From Candidatus Saccharimonadota bacterium (GTDB lineage Bacteria > Patescibacteriota > Saccharimonadia > Saccharimonadales > Saccharimonadaceae), in contig JAFZSN010000006.1 in assembly GCA_017619315.1 (NCBI GenBank), positions 38,281-102,280 of the forward strand: a stretch of 64,000 nucleotides of DNA, written 5' to 3'. The notes beneath the pieces are model-generated. The model searched no databases, was not told the DNA's origin, and worked only from the letters and a program-made list of their open reading frames with translations. Made by a program: the position numbers and the translations under genes. This document shows, piece by piece, positions 44,501 through 51,730 of the stretch (positions within the stretch are counted from its first letter, which is position 1; the number at the start of each line of letters is the position of its first letter).

Positions 44501-44866
44501 GTTGGTCTTGTCTTCAGGAATATCCTCGGGAGTATCATCAGAATCAGACGGAAAGTCCTCGTCCATATTCTTGTAGAAGGTTTTCCATTGCTCTTCCGTT
44601 TCATCTTTGGACGGATCAGAGTATTGCTCGGCTGAATCTGGAAACTGATAGTCTGCCCAAGCCTTTTTAATTGCTTCTGCAGCTTCTTTTCTGACAAATT
44701 GTTCTGGGTCCATCGTGGGGCTCTGCTCTGAGGTAGCAGTCAGGTCCTGGGCTTCTTTGGGAGAACTAATATCCTGAAGGATTTTCCACTGATTATCGAG
44801 GCTAGCCTCATTTTGTACTCCGTTCTCTACGCTTTCCGTGTTGCTTCCTGAAAGTGTTTCTGTCAT
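41513..44866 (-). CDS. 1117-residue unknown protein with repeat-rich C-terminus
   Basis: Not recognised. An acidic N-terminus (~170 residues) is followed by long charged helices and a hydrophobic stretch near 420-470 (ETVAIATSVVSLFAKSGANR and LLIPVGGVLVSSALAGA). A second weaker hydrophobic segment lies near 635. A beta-rich domain (~720-950) precedes a P/T/E/G/D linker with tandem PATEGESGDG units and a short helical C-terminus. It may span the membrane and present the linker region outside. It follows the DUF5663-like gene by 1 bp and has SD CCGGAGGA. Confidence 0.75.
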   Translation of the reverse strand: MTETLSGSNTESVENGVQNEASLDNQWKILQDISSPKEAQDLTATSEQSPTMDPEQFVRKEAAEAIKKAWADYQFPDSAEQYSDPSKDETEEQWKTFYKNMDEDFPSDSDDTPEDIPEDKTNNSPDDKTDVSFDPDTEELINLDRAKDALDGEKLDTLEIEKLEDMDKKATEVEDQIIEKSNERIEEIDAMLEELAGSSALVAVEANTSYDRDVRATQLAEEEFGIQTKNAKFFKRLWMNYFEKYYKTKYKREFLTEGRKLNRDGEQISLDTIMERNIKGGIGRVVRSVTENEMDYIHQAFGESRTEADKEKTEAIRNAIMKYAEARGDAADEKQFTAMLKEEMAKLKQEGNFDNPDYMNNYFEVAENAIKVKELMRGKVSMDKVLEKFAVYNADVRDSERSKVSRGKLDQLIDKWEKSSLSRFISPETVAIATSVVSLFAKSGANRAARLLIPVGGVLVSSALAGARERRRVTNEREVMMRNMEKGRKYEDNPDEAESRFAKKRAKLEEKIAGTTYGLESTSELIANINSAIESGDEEKIMRAYTAARVRVDFSDSEEKGLISSSSEFNEGDERLALDIALAEAKRRVVKPENQATLAEMRKTLLSKITKDVDKGDEEFKRVRLLQTLKASGRAALFSGVGFFLSQEGAALVSENKIGALEKLGVFKTQNQANAKETMIASLIKSRSPGAIKGISADRVDEMESLRRSGYRGTKVSDEVITTRKTYIDGDPATSPHAAKVFVREWANNGTEAYDGNELRVSGDGAYTMTTAMHGDSIAPISGRTLNFENLVQENRIKGFVTINGVRFEAQGIPAANGQITFIQNGMITTTSGDIIQAVDSAGNKLYEYFEIGATFGKDASTGLTEFVPMATSVGNLSGGPFTGMFQESVEEVITKPAIYNFELPTGGTIYDGVVLPAMSARVGIGNGTAAEKTPDQGGEPTQPTPPATEGESGDGGPTPPATEGESGDGEPTQPTPPATEQPNPDADQPTPPQDDGQAGGEQAGNSGKNDQADEEAEKIRKARRDYYTNLLNNDFSFIGEDAVKVLLEKPGSDPNPDERFSRVWLNLTPTQREAVETAVKTVDGLDIPEGKEFREWVKRTLTEGTMADTPSQQEGE
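41930..42050 (-). repeat. Tandem repeats encoding PATEGESGDG linker
   Basis: Near-identical 40-50 bp units (plus-strand words TCACCCTCTGTCGCTGGTGG) repeat two to three times in the 3' part of the 1117-codon gene, giving a flexible, variable-length linker. Confidence 0.75.
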
Positions 44867-44867
44867 T

Positions 44868-45173
44868 TTATTCCTCCGGTTCTAGATAATAGTCGCGGAA
44901 CCTCACCATGGTGTCTATTGTTACTTGTGTCAAATCGACTCCTGATTGTTGCATAAATTCGGTCATTTTTTCATTGGTAAATTCTGGATCGTCGAGCTTT
45001 TTGGTTAGTTCGTCAACTTTATCGTCGGGAAGCTGCATGATAGCGGCTCTGTCGATTTGATCTAGGAGGCGTGTTTTCATTTCTTCCACGAGCTCCTTTT
45101 TGACTTCGGGGTCCTGATTAGTAATACCCTTGTCAACGAGTAATTGTTCGATGAATTCGTCGATGCTTTGCAT
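44868..45173 (-). CDS. DUF5663-like small protein (paralogue 2)
   Basis: 101 residues, acidic and helical (MQSIDEFIEQLLVDKGITNQ ... LLDQIDRAAIMQLPDDKVDE). Similar in size, layout and operon position to the protein at 31710-32006. The SD region reads GAAAGGTCATAC before the ATG. Eleven of its bases (45177-45187) are complementary to linkers in two ncRNAs. First gene of the unit with the 1117-residue protein. Confidence 0.6.
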   Translation of the reverse strand: MQSIDEFIEQLLVDKGITNQDPEVKKELVEEMKTRLLDQIDRAAIMQLPDDKVDELTKKLDDPEFTNEKMTEFMQQSGVDLTQVTIDTMVRFRDYYLEPEE

Positions 45174-45244
45174 TTTTGTATGACCTTTCAGTTAAGTTTA
45201 AGCGCTTTTGCTTATTATAAGGCTTTTTCCGAAATAATGCAAGA

Positions 45245-45270
45245 AAAAATAGCCCCGCGGGGCTATTTTT
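45245..45270. terminator. Bidirectional terminator after rpsA
   Basis: The palindrome AAAAATAGCCCCGCGGGGCT continues to TATTTTT. It lies 9 bp after the rpsA stop and upstream of the DUF5663-like gene, so it ends the rpsA transcript. Confidence 0.85.
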
Positions 45271-45278
45271 CTGCCTTA

Positions 45279-46349
45279 CTATTTCTTGGCGATTGAAAGC
45301 GAGATCTTGCGACCTTCTTTGTCGATGTCTAGAACCTTAAATTCCTTGCGTTCGTTTAAGGTGAAGATCTTCTCTGGGTCAACATCTGAACCCTCACCAA
45401 GCTCGGAGACGTGAACAAGTGCCTCGACAGCAGGTGAAATTTGGACGAATGCGCCAAATGGGGTGATTCTGGTGACAGTGCCTTCAACTTTAGAACCCTT
45501 CTTCAAAGACTCAACTTCTGAGACCCATGGGTCTTCGACGAGTTGCTTCATTGAAAGTGACAAGCGCTCCTTGTCGATAGCGATGATCTTAGCTTCGATG
45601 GTATCACCAACCTTTACGTAATCAGATGGGTTGCTGACGCGCTCCCATGAAATTTCGGAAATGTGGATCAAGCCTTCGATACCGTCAACATTCACGAATA
45701 CACCAAAGTCTACTACGCCGGTGACTACGCCCTTGACGACGTCGCCAACTTTGAGCTCGGCAAATCTAGCAGCAAGACCGTCCTTAATTGCTTCTTTTTC
45801 GGAGAAGATAAGTTTGTTCTCTTTCTTGTTAGCATCAAGTACGCGTGCTTTGATGGTTTTGCCTACAAGAGAGTTCAATCTTTGAAGGATTTCTTCCTTG
45901 TCGGATGAACCTACTCTCGGGTAGTGTTCGGCTGATAATTGAGAAACTGGTAGGAAGCCACGAATGCCTTCATATTCAACCAATAACCCGCCGCGGTTAG
46001 CGTCAAACGGAGTAATTTCGACCGTTTCGCTATCCTCTAGCTTGGACAATACTTCGTCCCAACCCTTGTCTTTGACTGCCTTGCGGAGTGACAAGAGGAC
46101 ATAGCCATCATCCATTTCTGCCTCGATGACAGATGCGGTAACTTCGTCACCTTTCTTTAGATTTTTAGAAAATGAAGCCTCACGACGTGGGACCAGGCCA
46201 ACACCTTGGGCGCCGAGGTCGATTAAGATTTCATGTTTCTTAACAGACAACACTGTCCCCTGAACAGTATCCCCTGCGATTGCTTTCTTGAATGATTCCT
46301 CGTTATCTTTTAGGAGATCATCCATAGTAATTTTTGCGGCTTTTGCCAT
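45279..46349 (-). CDS. rpsA: 30S ribosomal protein S1
   Basis: 356 residues, start ATG 46349 (MAKAAKITMDDLL). Four S1/OB repeats, ending in the clear motifs GVVDFGVFVNVDGIEGLIHI and RITPFGAFVQISPAVEALVH. This is shorter than the six-domain proteobacterial form. It holds mRNA on the 30S. SD AAGGAAGG. A leaderless-rich genome (see findings) would rely less on S1 for initiation. Confidence 0.93.
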   Translation of the reverse strand: MAKAAKITMDDLLKDNEESFKKAIAGDTVQGTVLSVKKHEILIDLGAQGVGLVPRREASFSKNLKKGDEVTASVIEAEMDDGYVLLSLRKAVKDKGWDEVLSKLEDSETVEITPFDANRGGLLVEYEGIRGFLPVSQLSAEHYPRVGSSDKEEILQRLNSLVGKTIKARVLDANKKENKLIFSEKEAIKDGLAARFAELKVGDVVKGVVTGVVDFGVFVNVDGIEGLIHISEISWERVSNPSDYVKVGDTIEAKIIAIDKERLSLSMKQLVEDPWVSEVESLKKGSKVEGTVTRITPFGAFVQISPAVEALVHVSELGEGSDVDPEKIFTLNERKEFKVLDIDKEGRKISLSIAKK

Positions 46350-46494
46350 AATTATAATTATTCCTTCCTTAGGCCCATTCATTGGATTCCATTAATGCCC
46401 CTTTATGCGGGGCTACTTTAAGAATTACTCAAGAACCCAGTGAATGAGCCTAAACTTACCTAATTATAGCAAAATTTCATGATATAATCAAGAT

Positions 46495-47295
46495 ATGTAT
46501 CTAGCTGTAGACATTGGAGGCACAAAAACACTGATCGCTCTATTCTCGCAACGCGGAAGAGTGATTAAGCGGTTCAAGTTTAAGACCGCCCATGGATATA
46601 AAACCTTTATCCAGGATTTAGTTGAGGCTTTGAAGCCATTTCAAAAATACAAAATCAAGTCAATTGTCGTAGCTATACCGGGTTCTGTACAAAAAAATTA
46701 CTCAGTCCATTTTGGCAATCGGAATTGGGACGATATTGATATTTTTACCCCTATAAATGAATTATTCGATGTAAAAATAACTTTTGAAAATGATGCCAAT
46801 TTGGCTACTCTTTATGAAGGTCATGGCATTCCCGGCAAGACGATTTTCCTGACATTTTCGACCGGGATTGGTGGCGGTATTGTGGAACATAATCAGATTT
46901 TGCCCGAATCGAAGAAGTTCGAACCTGGCCACGTACATTATGAATACCTTGGCAAGAAGGCTGAGTGGGAGGACATCGCCGCCGCTAGCGCCCTTGAGAA
47001 GTATTACCACATTGACCAAGCCACCGATATTAGAAAGAAAGAAGAGCTCCAAGATGTCGCAAGGCGAGTGTATCTTGGTTTACCGGATATCGTAAAGAGA
47101 TACCACCCAGACACAATTGTTCTCGGTGGTCCACTTGGCAAGATATTCAAATCTTATTCAAAGTATTTACCGCAAGATTTAGGCATCAAACTGAGGCGCC
47201 CTAAGCGACCTAATGAATCGGTGATATATGGTTGTTTTCTCCTCGCAAAGAAGACCAAAGGAGACCATACCGTAAATGGGAAAAAGCATTCTTGA
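46495..47295 (+). CDS. ROK-family sugar kinase-like protein
   Basis: 266 residues. AVDIGGTKTLIALF is the ATP phosphate loop; ENDANLATLYEG and STGIGGGIV are ROK motifs. The HVHYEYLGKKAEWEDIAAAS segment replaces the CxCGxxGCxE zinc site of typical ROK kinases. A similar layout occurs in polyphosphate glucokinases. Probably phosphorylates glucose or another hexose. TATAAT at 46483-46488, 6 nt before the ATG. The next gene overlaps its end by 20 bp. Confidence 0.85.
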   Translation: MYLAVDIGGTKTLIALFSQRGRVIKRFKFKTAHGYKTFIQDLVEALKPFQKYKIKSIVVAIPGSVQKNYSVHFGNRNWDDIDIFTPINELFDVKITFENDANLATLYEGHGIPGKTIFLTFSTGIGGGIVEHNQILPESKKFEPGHVHYEYLGKKAEWEDIAAASALEKYYHIDQATDIRKKEELQDVARRVYLGLPDIVKRYHPDTIVLGGPLGKIFKSYSKYLPQDLGIKLRRPKRPNESVIYGCFLLAKKTKGDHTVNGKKHS

Positions 47296-47677
47296 ACGAC
47301 TAGAGGAAGACTACCCGGATCTGAAGTTTGTAGCTGGGAAAAAGTTTGCTTTCCGCCCGCCCCGGACCATTGTGTTTGAGGAGGGGTCAGATAGTTTTGA
47401 TCTATTACTACTACATGAGGTGGGGCATGCTCTCAGCGGCCATAAGACTTTCGGGATGAATATCGAGAGACTAAAGATGGAGGTTGAGGCCTGGGGAAAA
47501 GCGCGAGAGCTAGCCGATACGTATGCTGTTCCCTTTGATGAAGATGTTGTCGAGAGCGAGCTGGACACTTATAGAAACTGGGTGCATCAAAAATCGCGTT
47601 GCCCGAAATGTGGACTAACGCGATTTGAGACGCCTGAGGGCAACTATCGTTGCCCTCAATGCGATTATTTCAATTAG
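47276..47677 (+). CDS. Small HExxH protein with C-terminal zinc ribbon
   Basis: 133 residues. LLLHEVGHALSGH (HExxH at 47-51) followed by EVEAWGKARELA resembles the ImmA/IrrE zincin arrangement, in which a downstream Glu is the third ligand. The C-terminus ends with two cysteine pairs, CPKC and CPQC (zinc ribbon). ImmA/IrrE peptidases often cleave a repressor. No HTH partner is adjacent. Overlaps the ROK gene, so co-transcribed. Confidence 0.7.
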   Translation: MGKSILERLEEDYPDLKFVAGKKFAFRPPRTIVFEEGSDSFDLLLLHEVGHALSGHKTFGMNIERLKMEVEAWGKARELADTYAVPFDEDVVESELDTYRNWVHQKSRCPKCGLTRFETPEGNYRCPQCDYFN

Positions 47678-47877
47678 GCAGCTTTCTTAGCTGGACCACG
47701 GCGGGAAATACGACCGCCCTTAGCACCAGCAATACGAGCTAACGCAGGGTTAGCAGCGAAACCACCGGTGTGACCATTTTGGCCACCTTTTTTGCCGATA
47801 CGAGCATAGAATACTTTGCCGTATTTAGCTTTGTTGGTTGCAGCAGCTTTCATGCCGCCAGCTTTGGTTCCAGACAT
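47674..47877 (-). CDS. KGG-motif stress-type small protein
   Basis: 67 residues, Gly/Ala/Lys-rich. GKKGGQNGHTGGFAANPALA and GAKGGRISRRG are KGG repeats as in GsiB/Con-10 stress proteins, which are disordered and hydrophilic. Overlaps the end of the HEVGH gene by 4 bp, convergent. SD TAGGAG; -10 TATAAT ~75 bp upstream. May protect macromolecules during stress (inference). Confidence 0.75.
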   Translation of the reverse strand: MSGTKAGGMKAAATNKAKYGKVFYARIGKKGGQNGHTGGFAANPALARIAGAKGGRISRRGPAKKAA

Positions 47878-48061
47878 TCTAGAACTCCTATTCTGCCCAC
47901 CAAATTCTTAATTAATAACACCACCTCGAAAGATGTATGTGCTTATTATATCATAGTGCTTATTATTTGTCAATACGCTAATTCTAAAAAATATGTTTTA
48001 ATATTTTTATATTTCCCGAACAGATTTTTTAATGGTTATGCACAAAATGTGGAAAAAGGTG

Positions 48062-48090
48062 TTGACAATATTCATTTCGTGAGATAAAAT
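48062..48090 (+). promoter_or_regulatory. Promoter of small ncRNA
   Basis: TTGACA (48062-48067), 17 bp, TAAAAT (48085-48090). Near-consensus. Predicted start ~48097. Confidence 0.75.
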
Positions 48091-48096
48091 AGAGGT

Positions 48097-48184
48097 AGTT
48101 TTGAGCAGATTAAACTGCGAGGCTGCTCAAAATCCATGTATGACCTTGGAATCGCCCACAATCGTGTGGCGATTCCCCTTTTTT
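48097..48184 (+). ncRNA. ~88-nt small RNA with shared linker motif
   Basis: Hairpin TTTTGAGCAG (48099-48108)/CTGCTCAAAA (48123-48132), linker with CATGTATGACCTT (48135-48147), then terminator GGAATCGCC (48148-48156)/GGCGATTCC (48168-48176) with C2T6. No SD-ATG. The 13-nt linker is identical to one in the rsmH-ftsL RNA. Its bases TGTATGACCTT can pair with the SD region of the gene at 45173. Regulatory sRNA is the simplest reading. Confidence 0.7.
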
Positions 48185-48214
48185 ATTCCGATTTTTTGGT
48201 GGTATAATAAGGCC

Positions 48215-48922
48215 ATGATTAAGATTAAAAACGTAAGTAAACTATATGGGGACAAAAAAGCCCTAGATAACGTATCTTTTGAGGTGAAGAAGGGTGAAAT
48301 ATTTGCTTTTATCGGGCATAATGGTGCCGGCAAGACTACACTGATTAAATCTATCTGCGGGATCCTAGACTTCGATAAGGGTGACATCTTGATAGATGGC
48401 TGCTCAATAAAAGAGGAGCCCATGAAATGTAAGAAAAAGATGGCGTACATCTCTGATGACCCAGAGCTCTATGAGGACATGAAGGCGATTTCGTTTATCA
48501 ATTTCGTATGCGATATGTACGATGTGCCAACAGAGGTCAGGGATAAGAATATCAAGCGTTATGCTGAGATGTTTGGGATGGAGAATGAACTAGGAAGCGA
48601 GATAAAGTCATTCTCGCACGGTATGAAGCAAAAGGTCGCCCTGATGGCTGCTCTTTCCCATGAGCCGAAGATTCTAATTATGGATGAGCCGTTCGTAGGG
48701 CTGGACCCGAAGGCGATTTTTGATATGAAAGAGGTGATGAAAGATATCGTAAAGAAGGGCGGGACGATCTTCTTCTCTACCCATATCCTAGATGTGGCGG
48801 AGAAGCTATGCGACAGGGTAGCGATCGTAAAGAAGGGGCGGATCGTTAAGGTAGGAGACATGAAAGAAATCCGTGGTGATAAATCGCTCGAAAAGGTATT
48901 CTTGGAGCTCGAAGAAAAATGA
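48215..48922 (+). CDS. ABC transporter ATPase
   Basis: 235 residues from ATG 48215 (MIKIKNVSKLYGDKKALDNV). Walker A GHNGAGKTT, signature SHGMKQKVAL (less canonical than LSGGQ), Walker B ILIMDEPFVGLDP, H-loop STHILDVAEK. TATAAT at 48203-48208, 6 nt upstream. The permease gene overlaps by 4 bp. Confidence 0.94.
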   Translation: MIKIKNVSKLYGDKKALDNVSFEVKKGEIFAFIGHNGAGKTTLIKSICGILDFDKGDILIDGCSIKEEPMKCKKKMAYISDDPELYEDMKAISFINFVCDMYDVPTEVRDKNIKRYAEMFGMENELGSEIKSFSHGMKQKVALMAALSHEPKILIMDEPFVGLDPKAIFDMKEVMKDIVKKGGTIFFSTHILDVAEKLCDRVAIVKKGRIVKVGDMKEIRGDKSLEKVFLELEEK

Positions 48923-50532
48923 GTAAGTTCTTTTCCCTGCTTAAGGCGTCAATGTCAGGCGGGATACAGATGTTTAACTACCACGGTAAGACCAAGCGAT
49001 CTAGATGGACGGTGCCACTACTCTTGGCTACGTTTGTCGGTGTAATGATGCTATTTAGTGCGAGCGCGATGACCGCAGAGCTTAAAACCGAGGGCGGCGA
49101 GTCCGCTATATTATCTATATATGTACTAATAACGGCGGCCATAATCCTCATGGAAGGCGTTTATAAATGTGGTGACTTATTGTTTAAGCCAAGGGACAAC
49201 GATATGCTGCTTGCGATGCCAGTTAAACGTTCTGTGATTGTGTCGACGAGGATAATTAAGCTTTACGTGTTTGAACTGCTTTACTGTATGATTTTCCTCT
49301 TGCCGGCTATTATTGCTTATGCGATAAATACTGAGGTGGGGGCTTCTTTTTACCTGACGTCGGTCACCATGCTAATCCTTGTACCGGTTATTCCGATTGC
49401 GATTTCCTGCGTGATTGGCCTTATTACGTCAGCCTTGTCGGCTAGGTTTAGGCACAAAACGATTCTGCAGGTAATCTTTTCGTTTATAATCTTGTTTGCT
49501 TTTGCGGCGATCGTTCTAGCGGTAAATACGCGCTCTGATATTGATGGGCACATGATATCGATGACCGGCGACAAGATAAACCAATTCTTTTATCCGGCAG
49601 CTGCATTCGTGAACCTGGCGACGGATTTCAACATTTGGCAGTATCTGTTATTTGTAGCGATTAATTTAGCTGTCATCGTAGTCGCAGTTCTCTTGATTGG
49701 GAAGTTTTACTTCCAAACCATTAACCGTATGAACATCGTGAAAAGAGGTGCAAATAAAGAGGTAAAATACAAATCTGCAAGACATAGCCAAACCTCTGCA
49801 ATGGTGAGAAAAGAGCTAACTAAGTATTTTAACACGCCAGTTCTTTTGACAAATACCGCTGTAGGGTTAGTATTGTTTATCGTGGCTGCTGGGGCGCTTT
49901 GCTTCAACTACGATGGGCTAGTGGAATCACTCACGACATCTCTTGAGAATTTCCCTTTGACCGCCGAGGAGATACACTCACTTATGCCGAGTGTCGCCTT
50001 TGGCCTAGTGGCGTTCGCCAGCTTGATGACATTTATTACAGCTACCATGATTTCGCTTGAAAGGAAGTCTTTTAACCTGTTAAAATCGATGCCGATCAGT
50101 GGCAGGAAGATTATTATGACCAAGGTACTTACTGCGATGCTACTAATTGTGCCGGTAACTCTACTTGGGGCGGTCGTGATGGCTATCCGGTTCCAATTCG
50201 GGATTATCGATACGCTACTGGTGATAGTCGGCGTTATTGCGCTACCGCTCGTGACGGAGCTGATTGGAATACTGATTGACTTGAAATATGCGCGTTTCGA
50301 TGCCGAGACAGACGCTGTAGTGGTGAAGCAGAGCGCCGGCGTGATGGTAGCGACATTCCTCGGGCTCGGGATGGTGCTTACAACCATTTCCCTGACCTTC
50401 GGGGCAGTGTTTTTGGCCGGCCAAACTGTAGGGCTCCTGATAATGGACGCGGTCTTTGCAGTTGTAGCATTGTTCCTATATTTCGTAATCGCGGCGCGCG
50501 GTGAAGAAAAAATACTGAAACTAACAGCATAA
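48919..50532 (+). CDS. ABC-2-like permease
   Basis: 537 residues with about twelve transmembrane segments, in two halves separated by a cytoplasmic stretch (RMNIVKRGANKEVKYKSARH). PRDNDMLLAMPVKRSVIVST is the typical coupling region of large YhaP/EcsB-like exporters. Substrate unknown. Translationally coupled to the ATPase. Confidence 0.85.
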   Translation: MSKFFSLLKASMSGGIQMFNYHGKTKRSRWTVPLLLATFVGVMMLFSASAMTAELKTEGGESAILSIYVLITAAIILMEGVYKCGDLLFKPRDNDMLLAMPVKRSVIVSTRIIKLYVFELLYCMIFLLPAIIAYAINTEVGASFYLTSVTMLILVPVIPIAISCVIGLITSALSARFRHKTILQVIFSFIILFAFAAIVLAVNTRSDIDGHMISMTGDKINQFFYPAAAFVNLATDFNIWQYLLFVAINLAVIVVAVLLIGKFYFQTINRMNIVKRGANKEVKYKSARHSQTSAMVRKELTKYFNTPVLLTNTAVGLVLFIVAAGALCFNYDGLVESLTTSLENFPLTAEEIHSLMPSVAFGLVAFASLMTFITATMISLERKSFNLLKSMPISGRKIIMTKVLTAMLLIVPVTLLGAVVMAIRFQFGIIDTLLVIVGVIALPLVTELIGILIDLKYARFDAETDAVVVKQSAGVMVATFLGLGMVLTTISLTFGAVFLAGQTVGLLIMDAVFAVVALFLYFVIAARGEEKILKLTA

Positions 50533-50556
50533 CCTAGGGCGATGAAAGGATAAGGA

Positions 50557-51090
50557 ATGCCCGGGATCTCAATACATCTAGCCGTAGCAAACAAACATCT
50601 AGAAACCCACAAGATAAAGGATAAGGATGCCTTCATGCTCGGTTCGGTTTCTCCCGATTTGGAAGACGGCGGGAAGAATCGGCATCATCCTTCGCCTGGT
50701 TTTAGAGATAGTGTAATCAGCTTCCTCAAGGGAAAGGTCAACTTAAAGGAGTGTTTGCCTGATTTTGATATTAATACTGATTTTGGCAAGGGGTATTTTC
50801 TTCATCTCGTTACGGACTATGAGTTTTCTCGCGCTCTGTTAAAGAATGAGGACAAATACCGTGATTTGTCGTACCGTGAGTTTAAAGACCTACTATATCA
50901 TGATTACGCCGTGACAAATAGGTACTTTATAGATAAGTATAGTGTGGTTTTCCCTGAGGTGGTGGAAGAGTTTAGTGCATCAGAAGACGGCACTCCTGCA
51001 ATTCTCGATCTAGAGGAAATCGACAAAATCATTGAGTGGCTTGGTGCCCTAGATTTGGACGAGTATCTTAGTAGTTATCTAACGCCCTAG
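50557..51090 (+). CDS. Zinc-dependent phospholipase C-like protein
   Basis: 177 residues. An N-terminal PGISIHLAVANK, then FMLGSVSPDLEDGG, HH(P), GYFLHLVTDYEF and YHDYAV place metal-binding His/Asp as in the zinc-dependent PLC/S1-P1 nuclease fold. No signal peptide is apparent. Substrate unknown. It starts 24 bp after the permease and overlaps the convergent HD gene by 23 bp. Confidence 0.65.
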   Translation: MPGISIHLAVANKHLETHKIKDKDAFMLGSVSPDLEDGGKNRHHPSPGFRDSVISFLKGKVNLKECLPDFDINTDFGKGYFLHLVTDYEFSRALLKNEDKYRDLSYREFKDLLYHDYAVTNRYFIDKYSVVFPEVVEEFSASEDGTPAILDLEEIDKIIEWLGALDLDEYLSSYLTP

Positions 51091-51730
51091 TGTTAGTTTC
51101 TTTTAAACAATCAAGCAAATCAGCGAAATTATCGTCATCTTCAAATAGTGACTTGGTGGCTCCATACCAAATATCAAACACTGTTTCTGCCCCCTCTTTA
51201 ATCATTTGCTGGACGTGTTTATCTTTGATGACGACGTTCCCTTCCTGGTCGTCAAGTGGGTGTTGGTGACCCGCATCTTGATAAATTTTGGCTTGGATGT
51301 TTGCTTCTAACTTGTCACAATGATAGGCGAAAACTGCTTCTTTTGTTTTTCTTTCGTTAAACTCAAGGAGCAAATCGCAGTACTCTTTCTCTTTTACCAG
51401 CCCTTCAAGCATCCTTTCGATCGCTGCCTGTTCTATCTTGGTTTTCTCTGCGAGAGAAATACCGTCGTAAGGGGTAATGTCACCAATTTCAACTTCCCCT
51501 AGCTCGTGAAGAACTAGCATCATTATCACTTTCTCAATATTTACGTCCGTTTTGTACTCCGAGTCTATTGCGATAGCCAGAATACATGCACCGTAGATGT
51601 GCTCAGCGATGCTTTCGCGCCTCTCTTTAGAAATATTCCAATGCTCGTCGTCCCAACCACTTCTAATTCTGTCTTTCAGTTGTGCGGCTAAGAGGTAGAA
51701 TCTCAGCGCTTTTTCTGCTTTTTCGCTCAT
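51068..51730 (-). CDS. HD-domain hydrolase (YfbR/HDDC2-like)
   Basis: 220 residues. H in AEHIYGACILAIA, HE in LVLHELGEVEIGDITPYDG and a later D form the HD metal site. This fits 5'-deoxynucleotidases, which dephosphorylate dNMPs. It begins inside the last codons of the deoxyribosyltransferase-HD gene (4-bp overlap), so both act together in nucleotide turnover. Confidence 0.8.
   Translation of the reverse strand: MSEKAEKALRFYLLAAQLKDRIRSGWDDEHWNISKERRESIAEHIYGACILAIAIDSEYKTDVNIEKVIMMLVLHELGEVEIGDITPYDGISLAEKTKIEQAAIERMLEGLVKEKEYCDLLLEFNERKTKEAVFAYHCDKLEANIQAKIYQDAGHQHPLDDQEGNVVIKDKHVQQMIKEGAETVFDIWYGATKSLFEDDDNFADLLDCLKETNTRALDNY

Noticed and set aside
48101-48214. 38-residue N-terminal extension of the ABC ATPase
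   Set aside because: It overlaps the sRNA and its terminator; TATAAT-N6-ATG at 48215 sets the start.
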